From NCBI GenBank assembly GCA_964522525.1, contig CAZFWG010000006.1, positions 1 to 64,000 on the forward strand: a DNA stretch of 64,000 nucleotides, in the 5' to 3' direction. The notes below the pieces were generated by a model. That model saw only the letters and a program-made list of their open reading frames with translations, was not told where the DNA came from and did no database searches. A program made the position numbers and the translations under genes. This document shows positions 17,796-25,446 of the stretch, piece by piece (within the stretch, counting starts at the first letter, position 1; every line of letters starts with the position of its first letter). This stretch comes from CAYUYV01 sp964522525 (GTDB taxonomy: Bacteria; Pseudomonadota; Alphaproteobacteria; JAJFIK01).

Positions 17796-18524
17796 TCAAC
17801 GTTGGCTTTGCCAGCGCCAGAGGGCAAGCCCCGAGAGAGCCGCCGTCATGGCGGCGATGGCCAGGAGGCTCACGCCCAGGCTGTGGTCTCCCGGTGCGCC
17901 CGAAACGGCAAGGGCGATTTCGGCCAAATGATAGGATGGCAGCACGACCGCGAAGGCCTGGAGGAAGGCGGGGAGGGCCGTGATGGGCAGCCACAATCCC
18001 CCGATGGCCGCGAGTACGAGGAAGACCAGGTTGGAGACTCCGACGGCGGCATTGCTCTTAAGGGAGAAGCCCAAAATAAGGCCGATAAGCACGAAGGGGC
18101 CGGCCGACAACAGGTGAACAAGGGCAAGGGCGCCCCAGACAGGCGCCGACAGGCGCACGCCGGCGCCGAAATAGGCAACCAGATAGACCGGGATCAGCGC
18201 CGCCGTAAGGAACAAAACCGTGGTCAGGATCTTGGCCGCCAGGTAGGCCAGGGGGGACGCGGGCACGGCCCGTTTGAGCAGCAACCAGCCCGTCTCCCGT
18301 TCCTTCGCCACATTGATCCCGAAACCGAAAATGCAGGGGCCCATCACCGCGAACACGCCGAAGGTGGCCAGGAGATAGCCGGCATTGCCCGGACTGCCGG
18401 CAATGGCGATGGCGAAAAGCCCGTAAAAGGCGACAGGGAGAGCCAGGGTCGGCAGGATGAATTCCGGCGCCCGGGCGTCCTTCTTGAATTCGGCCTTGGC
18501 CTCTTCCATCAAAATACGGATCAT
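17796..18524 (-). CDS. ABC-2 type transporter permease
   Basis: A 242-residue protein with about six membrane helices, starting MIRILMEEAKAEFKKDARAP as is typical for ABC-2 permeases that pair with a separate ATPase. Its ATG coincides with the stop codon of the ATPase gene (one-base junction at 18524), implying coupled translation. Exporters of this sort carry drugs, lipids or peptides out of the cell; the co-encoded DesK/DesR system suggests an antibiotic- or membrane-stress response module. Confidence 0.85.
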   Translation of the reverse strand: MIRILMEEAKAEFKKDARAPEFILPTLALPVAFYGLFAIAIAGSPGNAGYLLATFGVFAVMGPCIFGFGINVAKERETGWLLLKRAVPASPLAYLAAKILTTVLFLTAALIPVYLVAYFGAGVRLSAPVWGALALVHLLSAGPFVLIGLILGFSLKSNAAVGVSNLVFLVLAAIGGLWLPITALPAFLQAFAVVLPSYHLAEIALAVSGAPGDHSLGVSLLAIAAMTAALSGLALWRWQSQR

Positions 18525-19420
18525 CAGTGGTCTCCCCCGGTCAGGTCCAGGAACGCCTCTTCAAGGCTGGGTTTGCGCACGCCGATTTCGCTCACCTGGG
18601 GATCGGCCTCAATGAGCGCTTTCAGGGTCGCGGTGGCATCGCCGGTCAGCAGTTCACTCCAACGGCCCGTCTGTCTGACGCCTTTGACCATGGGCAAGCC
18701 GGCCAGGGCATCAGGGGGGAGAACCGTCATGCAACGGATCATGGCGCCGCCGATGGCCGCCCGCATGTCATCGGTCGCCCCTTCGGCGACAACCCGTCCC
18801 TCGCTCATCACCACGATGCGATCGGCCAGGCTGTCGGCTTCCTCCAGATAATGGGTGGTGAGCAGAATGCCCGCGCCCATGTCCGTCATGTAGCGGATGT
18901 TGCGCCACAGAATCCGGCGCGCCTCAACATCAAGGCCCGTCGTGGGCTCATCCAGAAAGATCAGATCCGGACGGCCGATCAGGGCCAGGGCAAACTGCAC
19001 GCGGCGTTTCTGGCCGCCGGAAAGCCGGCCATAGGCCTTGTCCGCAAAATCATTGATCCCGCTCAGGGACACGGCCTCATCCACGGCCATGGGCGCCGGG
19101 TAATAGGACGCGAACAGGGACAAATGCTCACGGGGGGTGAGCATGGCGAGCAGATCCGCGTCCTGAAGCATGACGCCCAGACGCCGCCGCACGGCCCTCG
19201 CGCCGGGCACGCCCCCCAGAACCGTCAGGGTACCGTTTGACGGGCGGGTCAGGCCGAGGGCGCAAGTGATGAAGCTTGTCTTGCCGGCGCCGTTCGGACC
19301 CAGCAGGGCCGTCACCTGGCCCCGCGGAATGTCCAGATCCACTCCGTCAAGGGCGCGGGTCTCCCGATACCGCAGCGTCAAGCCCCGGGCCGATACCACG
19401 CTGTTCTGCCCTGCCTCCAT
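18524..19420 (-). CDS. ABC-2 type transporter ATP-binding protein
   Basis: A 298-residue ATPase. Walker A LLGPNGAGKTSF, signature LSGGQKRRVQFALALIG, Walker B LIFLDEPTTGLD and the switch His in LLTTHYLEEAD are all intact, followed by a C-terminal extension seen in CcmA/DrrA-type proteins. I chose ATG 19420 with AGGAGGG upstream; an in-frame ATG at 19489 would start inside the operator dyads. First gene of the ABC-DesKR operon. Confidence 0.88.
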   Translation of the reverse strand: MEAGQNSVVSARGLTLRYRETRALDGVDLDIPRGQVTALLGPNGAGKTSFITCALGLTRPSNGTLTVLGGVPGARAVRRRLGVMLQDADLLAMLTPREHLSLFASYYPAPMAVDEAVSLSGINDFADKAYGRLSGGQKRRVQFALALIGRPDLIFLDEPTTGLDVEARRILWRNIRYMTDMGAGILLTTHYLEEADSLADRIVVMSEGRVVAEGATDDMRAAIGGAMIRCMTVLPPDALAGLPMVKGVRQTGRWSELLTGDATATLKALIEADPQVSEIGVRKPSLEEAFLDLTGGDH

Positions 19421-19488
19421 CACGGTTCTGCCCTCCTGTTGTCGTCCCGAGTGCTCCGAGAATGCCCCAGGGTGTGGGGGAGCCGCCA

Positions 19489-19529
19489 CTGACAGGCGTC
19501 AGGGTGGGGCCCATGACATTTGTCATGGG
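19489..19529. promoter_or_regulatory. Two tandem dyads upstream of the ABC-DesKR operon
   Basis: Dyad 1 (19510-19529) is CCCATGACA, TT, TGTCATGGG, a perfect inverted repeat. Dyad 2 (19489-19502) is CTGAC, AGGC, GTCAG. Both fit TGACA-nn-yGTCA, and their centres are 24 bases apart, about two helical turns plus a little. They lie 69-109 bases upstream of the first start codon, where an autoregulating NarL-type response regulator would bind. Inference: binding site of the regulator encoded at 16056-16661. Confidence 0.6.
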
Positions 19530-19720
19530 GGCACTGTCAACGTGCAGATCGCGGGCAGGGAGGGGCGGTTCAAGGCTGGGACATGGGTTCACGCGAGGAA
19601 TTGATCCGCTTAAAGATTGATTGCATCCGCGCCGTGTGTGGTGGCGCTTTCGGCCTCAAGGCATTTGCACAGGAAGGCGCTCTGGAATGAAGGAAGCCTT
19701 CCCGTGAAGTTTGGCCGTCA

Positions 19721-21406
19721 CTATACAGATGGTTTTGGACCGTTTGTCCTGTCATCTGAACGTTTGGCCGCCTTGGCATGGACGCGCGCGATTTCACCGA
19801 TAAAGGCATTGAGATCGATGGGCTTCGCCGTATACCCGTCGAGCCCCATGGCCAGATACCGTTCCCGGTCATCGCGCATGGCGTCGGCGGTGAGGGCAAT
19901 CACGGGCACGTTGCGCCAAGACCCTTCGGCATTGCGGATGGCCTTGATGGTTTCCGGGCCATCCATGTCGGGCATGCGCATGTCCAGGAGGACAAGATCG
20001 ATCTTCGCCGCCGACAGAAAGTCCAGGGTCTGTTGGCCGCTATCCGCCTCGATAAGGCTGGGGCCGTAGGGGGCCAGGAACGCGCGTGCCACCTGACGGT
20101 TGACCCTGTTGTCATCGACGATCAGGATACTGAGATCCTTGAGCCAGGTAAGATCCGTTCTCGGATCATGGGGCGAGAAGTCTTCGCGCGTATTGGTGTT
20201 GTCTCGGCTGTTGGGTTCGGCGATCAAGGTAAAGAAGAATGTCGAGCCCACGCCCTCGGTACTTTCCACCGTCAGGTCGCCGCCCATCATGCGGGCGAGG
20301 GTCCGGCTGATGTGCAGGCCCAGGCCCGTGCCGCCGGATTCTCGCGCCATCTTGCTGTCCGCCTGGGTGAATGCGTTGAACACTTTCTCGATGACCGCCT
20401 CGGGCATGCCGATGCCGGTGTCGCGTACGGCAATGGTCACCCGGTGGCCGACCTGCGGCGTGTTTTCGGTCAGGGGATCCGTCCAGACATCGACGGTTAC
20501 GCGGCCCTGCTCCGTGAATTTCATGGCGTTCGAGATGAGATTGCTGACGCATTGACGGACCCGGACCGGGTCGAAACGGCATTCGAGGACGGCGGACGGC
20601 GCGATGTCCAAGTCAAGGCGCAGTCCTTTTTCCGAGGCCATCGGCTGCCACAGCGCCATGAGCCGCTGCAAGGTATGGCCCAGATGGCCATCGACGGGCG
20701 CGATGTCGAGCTTTCCAGCTTCGATCTTCGACAAATCGAGGACATCATTCAGGATCGTCAGCAGGGTCTTGCTCGAGTCGAGAATGATGTCCACCTTCTC
20801 TCGTTGATCCGCAGAAAGATCATCCCGGGAAAGGGCCTCGGCCATGCCAAGGATGCCGTTGAGGGGCGTGCGGATCTCATGACTCATATTGGCCAGGAAC
20901 TGCGACTTGGCCTCGCTCGCCGCGACAGCCGCCTTCTGCGCCAGCTTGAGATCCTTCTCATTCTGCTTCAATTCGGTCAGGTCGATGCTGATGCCGAGGA
21001 TGCCCGTTTCACCCAGATGTTCATGGTGAATGCGCACGATCCTGTTGTCGAAAGTCGTCAGTTGATGACCTTCGCCCGAATTCATCGCCGAATAGACGTA
21101 ATCGGTGAATTGGGAGATTTTCGCCTCGGGCGCTTCCGGATATTGGGTGCGGATCTGGCGGCGGATGGCTTCCTTGCGGGCCACGCCCGCTTCCATCTGC
21201 TCATACATCACCGGCCACTGGCGCCGCGCCGCGGAATTGACATAGAGCACCTCGAATTCACCGTCATAGACGGCGAACCCGCTTTGCAACCGGTCGATGG
21301 CCGCAAGCAGGAGGTCGAGCGTGAGTTTCGTTTTTCCGTGCATCGCGGCCTCGATCTGGACCCCAATCAGGTCAATGCCCTCGTGGGTCAGCCGGGAGAT
21401 TTGCAT
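19721..21406 (-). CDS. Cytosolic PAS hybrid histidine kinase with C-terminal receiver
   Basis: A 561-residue protein. A PAS-like domain (residues ~35-160, FAVYDGEFEVLYVNSAA) leads through a coiled coil into HisKA with SHEIRTPLNGILGMAEAL. The ATPase domain has NLISNAMKF, DTGIGMPE and GTGLGLHISRTL. A receiver domain with the phospho-acceptor in VLLDMRMPDMDG ends the protein. There is no membrane segment or output domain, so phosphate must pass to an Hpt protein elsewhere. Start at ATG 21406 (AAGGGGG directly upstream) is a choice; a frame continuing to 22255 is an artefact of the N run joining it to sfsA. Confidence 0.85.
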   Translation of the reverse strand: MQISRLTHEGIDLIGVQIEAAMHGKTKLTLDLLLAAIDRLQSGFAVYDGEFEVLYVNSAARRQWPVMYEQMEAGVARKEAIRRQIRTQYPEAPEAKISQFTDYVYSAMNSGEGHQLTTFDNRIVRIHHEHLGETGILGISIDLTELKQNEKDLKLAQKAAVAASEAKSQFLANMSHEIRTPLNGILGMAEALSRDDLSADQREKVDIILDSSKTLLTILNDVLDLSKIEAGKLDIAPVDGHLGHTLQRLMALWQPMASEKGLRLDLDIAPSAVLECRFDPVRVRQCVSNLISNAMKFTEQGRVTVDVWTDPLTENTPQVGHRVTIAVRDTGIGMPEAVIEKVFNAFTQADSKMARESGGTGLGLHISRTLARMMGGDLTVESTEGVGSTFFFTLIAEPNSRDNTNTREDFSPHDPRTDLTWLKDLSILIVDDNRVNRQVARAFLAPYGPSLIEADSGQQTLDFLSAAKIDLVLLDMRMPDMDGPETIKAIRNAEGSWRNVPVIALTADAMRDDRERYLAMGLDGYTAKPIDLNAFIGEIARVHAKAAKRSDDRTNGPKPSV

Positions 21407-21550
21407 CCCCCTTGCGGCGTCTTCATTTGTAAATGTTTGGGCCGAACCGCTGGTGCAAGCAATCGACCCTAAGAACCTCCCTAAAGTATCTTCAATAAAA
21501 TCCCGACAACAAAGCGGCCCTTGGTTGCCGTTTTCGTTTGCTTTTCCTCC

Positions 21551-21591
21551 GACAGGCTCGACCGCTGAAGCCCAGCGGTCTTGAGCCTGCC
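21551..21591. repeat. Long hairpin next to assembly gap
   Basis: Arms GACAGGCTC-GACCGCTG and CAGCGGTC-TTGAGCCTGCC pair over about 17 bases with a two-base bulge and a small loop. It lies between the kinase start and the truncated end of sfsA, right at the N run. It may be the sfsA terminator, and its strength may have helped break the assembly. Confidence 0.5.
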
Positions 21592-21592
21592 A

Positions 21593-21692
21593 NNNNNNNN
21601 NNNNNNNNNNNNNNNNNNNNNNNNNNNNNNNNNNNNNNNNNNNNNNNNNNNNNNNNNNNNNNNNNNNNNNNNNNNNNNNNNNNNNNNNNNNN
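21593..21692. other. Assembly gap (100 N)
   Basis: A fixed-length run of 100 N. The flanks share no sequence, so the true length is unknown. It removes the 3' end of sfsA, about 50 codons by comparison with the usual ~235-residue length, so the real gap probably holds at least 150 bases. Confidence 0.95.
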
Positions 21693-22255
21693 AGGGACTG
21701 ACAGTCATCCCGCTGAACAATGAACAGCATCACGGCGCGCGCGCCGTCCGCAACCTGGGCGGCCAGTTCGGCCAGATGCTTGGCGCCCCGGCTTGTCACG
21801 CTGTCGGGAAATTCGGCCAGGTCGTCGCGGCGGCGCAGATGGACATTCTTCACTTCCACGAAACAGGGGCGGGAGTCCGCGCCGTTTTCCAGGAACAGAT
21901 CCACCCGGCTGTTCTCGCCATAGCGCACCTCGCGCCGCAGGCTGGCGTAGCCCTGAAGCTCCGGGATCACCCCGCCAACAATGGCTTCCTCCGCCAGGGC
22001 GTTGGGCCGGCCGGTGTGGATGCCCACCAGGGTGTCGTCGGCCTCCAGCAGTTCCAGCGTATGTTTGAGCTTGCGTTTGGGATTGTCGCTTGAGGACAGC
22101 CAGCAGCGCAGGCCCGGGTCCTTCAGGCCCATCATGGAGCCCGGATTGGGGCAATGGGCCTTGAGCGTCTCGCCCGTGTCGAGCTCCACGTCACACAGAA
22201 AGCGCTGATACCGGCGCAGCAGCCGGCCCGTCAAAAGGGGCTGGGGCAGATCCAT
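21693..22255 (-). CDS. sfsA: Sugar fermentation stimulation protein SfsA (3' end lost in gap)
   Basis: The first 187 residues of SfsA are present: LLTGRLLRRYQRFLCDVEL, AHCPNPGSMMGL, SRVDLFLE and CFVEVKNVHL, with the PD-(D/E)xK-like acid and lysine residues in the last two. SfsA is a conserved nucleic-acid-binding/nuclease-like protein whose cellular role is poorly defined. The C-terminal part falls in the N run. The gene is divergent from the MoCF-domain gene with 46 bases between starts, so the promoters must overlap. Confidence 0.9.
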
Positions 22256-22301
22256 GGAGAGTTCCTATATTGAAGAGGCAGGAGACGACAGGGAGAACCG
22301 C

Positions 22302-23066
22302 ATGAGTGACGCCGAGGGCCAAGCCCCCAAAACCGCCGCTGTCTTGATTATCGGCGATGAGATCCTGTCCGGCCGCACCCAGGATAGCAATCTGGCCATG
22401 ATCGCCAAGGAGCTTGGCGCCTGTGGGATCCAGGTCGGCGAAGTGCGCGTGGTGCCGGATATCCAGGCCCGCATCGTCGCGGCGCTCAATGCCCTGCGGG
22501 AGGCTTACGACTATGTCTTCACCACCGGCGGCATCGGGCCGACCCATGACGACATTACGGCCGATGCCATCGCGGCCGCCTTCGGCGTTTCCATCGATGT
22601 GCGGGCGGATGCCCTGGCCATTCTGGGTGCCCATTACGAGCCCGATGAATTTACCGAGGCCCGGCGGCGCATGGCCCGCATTCCCGATGGCGCGCTCCTG
22701 ATCGACAATCCGGTGAGCCGGGCGCCCGGTTTCCAGCTCGGCAATGTCTTCGTGCTGGCCGGGGTGCCGATGGTCGCCAAGGCCATGATGGAAAGCGTGA
22801 TCCCCCGGCTTGAGGGCGGCCCCCGGCTCCAGAGCCGGACCATCGGCGCTTATCTGGCGGAGGGGCACATCGCGGGGCCCCTGGCGGCGATCCAGGACCA
22901 ATATCCAGAGGCCCGGATCGGCTCCTATCCCTTCTATCGGGACAAGAAATTCGGCGTCAGCCTGGTCGTGCGGGCCACGGATCCGGAGATCCTCGAACAT
23001 GCCACCGGCGCCGTGCGCGAGGCGGTGCGCGCCCTGGGGCAGGAGCCGGTGGAACTCACGGAGTAG
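22302..23066 (+). CDS. MoCF-domain protein (CinA N-terminal / competence-damage-inducible A type)
   Basis: A 254-residue protein starting at ATG 22302 behind AGGGAGA. The molybdopterin-binding fold is marked by LIIGDEILSGRTQDSN and TTGGIGPTHDDIT, followed by the CinA-type second part (NPVSRAPGFQL, VFVLAGVPMVAKAMMESV). It lacks the C-terminal deamidase domain of full CinA, as is common in alphaproteobacteria. A role in nucleotide or pyridine repair is likely but not demonstrated by sequence. Confidence 0.88.
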   Translation: MSDAEGQAPKTAAVLIIGDEILSGRTQDSNLAMIAKELGACGIQVGEVRVVPDIQARIVAALNALREAYDYVFTTGGIGPTHDDITADAIAAAFGVSIDVRADALAILGAHYEPDEFTEARRRMARIPDGALLIDNPVSRAPGFQLGNVFVLAGVPMVAKAMMESVIPRLEGGPRLQSRTIGAYLAEGHIAGPLAAIQDQYPEARIGSYPFYRDKKFGVSLVVRATDPEILEHATGAVREAVRALGQEPVELTE

Positions 23067-23212
23067 TATTTCTCCTTTTGGACGATGCGCGGACCCATTT
23101 ACGTGGCCGGGTTGTTTGTAAGCCTCGCTCAATCTTTGCATGGTTTCCTGGCCGGTAAGGATGGGGCGACCGCGGTGGCCCGTCCGGTGAGCGGGGAACA
23201 AGGAGGGCTGAT

Positions 23213-23488
23213 ATGGCTGGGGCGCTTCGGATGAAACGGCTTTTCGGATTGCTCTGTCTAGGCGCGGCCCTGGTTGCCGGAACGGTGCCGGTTCGGGCCC
23301 TCGATTCAAGTCAGGAGGCCCGGGTCCAGGCCGGCGATCACCAGTTTTATGTCTGGTGCACAGGCGCGGATGATTTTTCCATGACCCAGGCCGGCGAAAC
23401 CGCGGAAGCGGCCCAGAAGGCCGCCTATGAGAAGCTCAAATCGGACGGCAAATCCACTTGCTGGCCGGTCTGGCAGGGCAAGGTCTGA
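23213..23488 (+). CDS. Small secreted protein, function unknown
   Basis: A 91-residue protein with a strong AGGAGGG ribosome binding site before ATG 23213. Residues 7-30 form a Sec signal (KRLFGLLCLGAALVAGTVPV, cleavage near VRALD). The short mature domain has two cysteines, WCTGADDF and STCWPVW, which could form a disulfide, and an alanine-rich helix between them. No family recognised. Confidence 0.6.
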   Translation: MAGALRMKRLFGLLCLGAALVAGTVPVRALDSSQEARVQAGDHQFYVWCTGADDFSMTQAGETAEAAQKAAYEKLKSDGKSTCWPVWQGKV

Positions 23489-23612
23489 CGGCGCAAGGTC
23501 TGACGGCCCCACGGGCGGCACGCCCTGCCGCCTGTCCTTGCATTTGATTTCATTGATTTGTGCCCTGGTTGCGTCTGTTGCGGCGGGAGATTATTGCTGT
23601 GCGCTCGCCTGA

Positions 23613-23699
23613 GCGGACGTGGCGGAATCGGTAGACGCAACGGACTTAAAATCCGTTTTCCTTCGGGAAGTGGGGGTTCAAGTCCCCCCGTCCGCACCA
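23613..23699 (+). tRNA. tRNA-Leu (anticodon TAA)
   Basis: An 87-base cloverleaf including an encoded CCA. The acceptor stem pairs GCGGACG with CGTCCGC. The anticodon stem-loop is ACGGA-CTTAAAA-TCCGT with anticodon TAA. A long variable arm (TTTTCCTTCGGGAAG) marks it as a class II leucine tRNA, and the T-arm is GGGGG-TTCAAGT-CCCCC. Its 3' end overlaps the outer arm of the next structured element. It is the landmark for the AT-rich island, as tRNA genes are common integration sites. Confidence 0.97.
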
Positions 23700-23759
23700 T
23701 CAAACGCGACGGCCGGAGGCCGTCAAATCGGTCCGGTGGACCGATTTGAGCGTTTGATG
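23698..23759 (+). repeat. Three-stem structured element immediately downstream of tRNA-Leu
   Basis: An outer stem CATCAAACGC (23698-23707) / GCGTTTGATG (23750-23759) encloses two perfect hairpins: ACGGCC-GGA-GGCCGT (23709-23723) and CAAATCGGTCC-GGT-GGACCGATTTG (23724-23748). This makes a complete three-way junction. The outer arm overlaps the tRNA CCA. It may be a processing or termination structure for the tRNA transcript or the end of a mobile repeat. Confidence 0.75.
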
Positions 23760-24315
23760 CCCCGAGCGCCTGCGAGGGGCCGCGGCCTCAGAAATACAAG
23801 CCGGCGAATCGATTTCAGCCAAAAATGCCCTGAGAGCTGTGCTCGAAGGGCCAGTGCGCCGACGGCCTTATCCGGTGGACCGATTTGAGCGTTTGATGCC
23901 CCGAGCGCTCGGCGCAGGGGCCGCGGCCTCAGAAATACAATCCGGCGAATCGATTTCAGCCAAAAATGCCCTGAGAGCTGTGCTTGAAGGGCCAGTGCGC
24001 CGCATCCCAAGCCCATTAGACGATTTGAGCGTTTGATGCCCCGAGCGCTCGGCGCAGGGGCCGCGGCCTCAGAAANNNNNNNNNNNNNNNNNNNNNNNNN
24101 NNNNNNNNNNNNNNNNNNNNNNNNNNNNNNNNNNNNNNNNNNNNNNNNNNNNNNNNNNNNNNNNNNNNNNNNNNNCGATTTGAGCGTTTGATGCCCCGAG
24201 CGCTCGGCGCAGGGGCCGCGGCCTCAGAAATACAATCCGGCGAATCGATTTCAGCCAAAAATGCCCTGAGAGCTGTGCTCGAAGGGCCAAGGCCCCCCAT
24301 CCCAAGCCCATTAGA
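23742..24315 (+). repeat. Tandem array of ~140-bp GC-rich units
   Basis: Each unit begins CGATTTGAGCGTTTGATG and carries a CCCCGAGCGC...GGGGCCGCGG segment and AAAAATGCCCTGAGAGCTGTG. Heads are at 23742, 23881, 24021 and 24176, giving periods of 139, 140 and (last unit to the next CGATTTGAGCG at 24316) 140. The N run lies inside the third unit, and its two flanks are identical for 55 bases, so heads 24021 and 24176 are probably one copy. Copy number may also be collapsed. Frames read across the array are not convincing genes. Confidence 0.85.
24076..24175. other. Assembly gap (100 N) with 55-nt overlapping flanks
   Basis: The last 55 bases before the run (24021-24075) equal the first 55 after it (24176-24230). 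This is what two contigs overlapping by one assembly word would give. Merging them yields a perfect 140-bp unit. Alternatively there are more tandem units in between. Confidence 0.85.
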
Positions 24316-24497
24316 CGATTTGAGCGCCAATCTGGATATCGTTCCCGGTCGTCTTCGACGGATGCACGGCGATATAATGGTGCGCATGAAGCATGCTCGG
24401 GGATCGGATGACCATGGCTTGCAGGCACCCTAAAGCTGACCGCTACCACACGGATACCAAATCCGGGGAAAAGACCGTGCTGACGATGGGCGAATAA
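24316..24497 (+). repeat. Modular GC-rich repeat, copy A
   Basis: Begins with the same CGATTTGAGCG head as the tandem units, then a unique body shared with copy B (25204-25388) at near identity. It includes TATAAT (24373-24378) and the 3' block, beginning ACCGCTACC at 24439, that is common to all four copies. One frame through the 3' block is open and ends in ...SGEKTVLTMGE and TAA. It stops 28 bases before the start of the first AT-rich gene and could supply its promoter. Confidence 0.75.
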
Positions 24498-24525
24498 TGG
24501 CCTGCCAATGGAAGGGAAGTAAATT

Positions 24526-24951
24526 ATGTTTGAAATAAAGAAATCTTACGAAAAAAGTCCACGTGGTGATGATAAAATGGTTGTAGATGAGTGTCGAAAT
24601 GTTTGGCTTCAGTTTCTCTACAGGAGACACTATGGTAAAATTTTAGCAATGAGAATAGTTGTCGAAAATAAAACCATACCCTTTCGATTATTTATTAGGG
24701 GTAGAGATAAAGGAGAAGAAAATAAAACTACTTATGAGTTCTATGAATTTAATTCCAAGTATGTTGCCGAGGAATATGGTTTCACTGTACATGATATGGA
24801 TGATAATGTGAAAATAGAAAGAATTAAAATGATGATTATTGAAGGTGTTATTTGTTTCGGTTTTTTTTATAACGGATTTGATTTTGAAGACGGACAGATC
24901 TCTTTCTATCATAATGGGAAATTTTATACGAAATCCAATTTTCAAAATTGA
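24526..24951 (+). CDS. Unknown 141-residue protein, paralogue of the one at 26355
   Basis: Starts MFEIKKSYEK behind GGAAGGGAAG. Three 60-base lines I counted in and around this gene have 14-21 G+C, against well over half in the flanking core. It aligns along most of its length with the protein at 26355-26777: MFE-K--YE at the start, DE-RNV, and a C-terminal block here IEGVICFGFFYNG and there IEGMICFGSLYNG, then F/D-DG and HN-K-YT. No signal peptide or membrane helix; acidic, probably cytoplasmic. Family unknown to me. Small acidic AT-rich paralogues in a recombining island would fit immunity or anti-phage functions, but that is speculation. Confidence 0.75.
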   Translation: MFEIKKSYEKSPRGDDKMVVDECRNVWLQFLYRRHYGKILAMRIVVENKTIPFRLFIRGRDKGEENKTTYEFYEFNSKYVAEEYGFTVHDMDDNVKIERIKMMIIEGVICFGFFYNGFDFEDGQISFYHNGKFYTKSNFQN

Positions 24952-25203
24952 AAATTTTTAAATGGTCAGATCATGTATGGATTTAAGCAAGAAGGTATCA
25001 TTTTAGTATTCTGAATTGGGAGAAATATAGTTATCTAAAGTCTTTTCATATATATTGCAGTAAAAATAATTCTCAAAAATATCGAAGTTTATTTATTTGA
25101 ATAAATTTGTAATTACCAAGAAGTTTTAGGTCGAATATTTAATGGATATATGAATGCTGGCGAAAATTTTGAATGCGAATCGCGCTGTCGGGCAGGGGCG
25201 AAG
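24952..25203. other. AT-rich stretch without a recognisable gene
   Basis: About 250 bases of very AT-rich sequence between the first island gene and repeat copy B. I see no frame with a start signal and no clear repeat; it may be decayed coding sequence or a long 3' region. Confidence 0.6.
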
Positions 25204-25388
25204 CGATTTGAGCGCCAATCTGGATATCGTTCCCGGTCGTCTTCGACGGATGCACGGCGGTATAATGGTGCGCACGAAGCATGTTCGGGGATCGGATGAC
25301 CATGGCTTGCAGGGACCCTAAAGCTGACCGCTACCGCACGGACCCCCAATCCGGGGAAAAGACCGTGCTGATGATGGGGGGGGGGTGA
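25204..25388 (+). repeat. Modular GC-rich repeat, copy B
   Basis: Nearly identical to copy A from GATTTGAGCGCC through GTGCTGA, with TATAAT at 25261-25266. The shared 3' block starts at 25327. The open frame across it ends ...SGEKTVLMMGGG and TGA. It is followed, 58 bases later, by the formylglycine-generating-enzyme-like gene. The abrupt return to GC-rich sequence inside AT-rich DNA marks it as a separate module. Confidence 0.75.
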
Positions 25389-25446
25389 ACGCGGGTTCGG
25401 TGATCAGATCTATATGAGACAAGTCTTAAATACCTGGAGTTTGCCA

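Noticed and set aside
19721..22255. One long frame joining the hybrid kinase and SfsA
   Set aside because: It only exists because the N run keeps the frame open. The two halves are unrelated families with their own starts and ends.
23742..24315. Tandem 140-bp repeats as a CRISPR array
   Set aside because: The whole unit repeats, with no short repeat/variable spacer pattern, and no cas genes are present.
23723..24449. Minus-strand frames across the tandem repeats
   Set aside because: They repeat the same peptide with each unit and simply reflect the GC-rich DNA repeat; no start signal or family.
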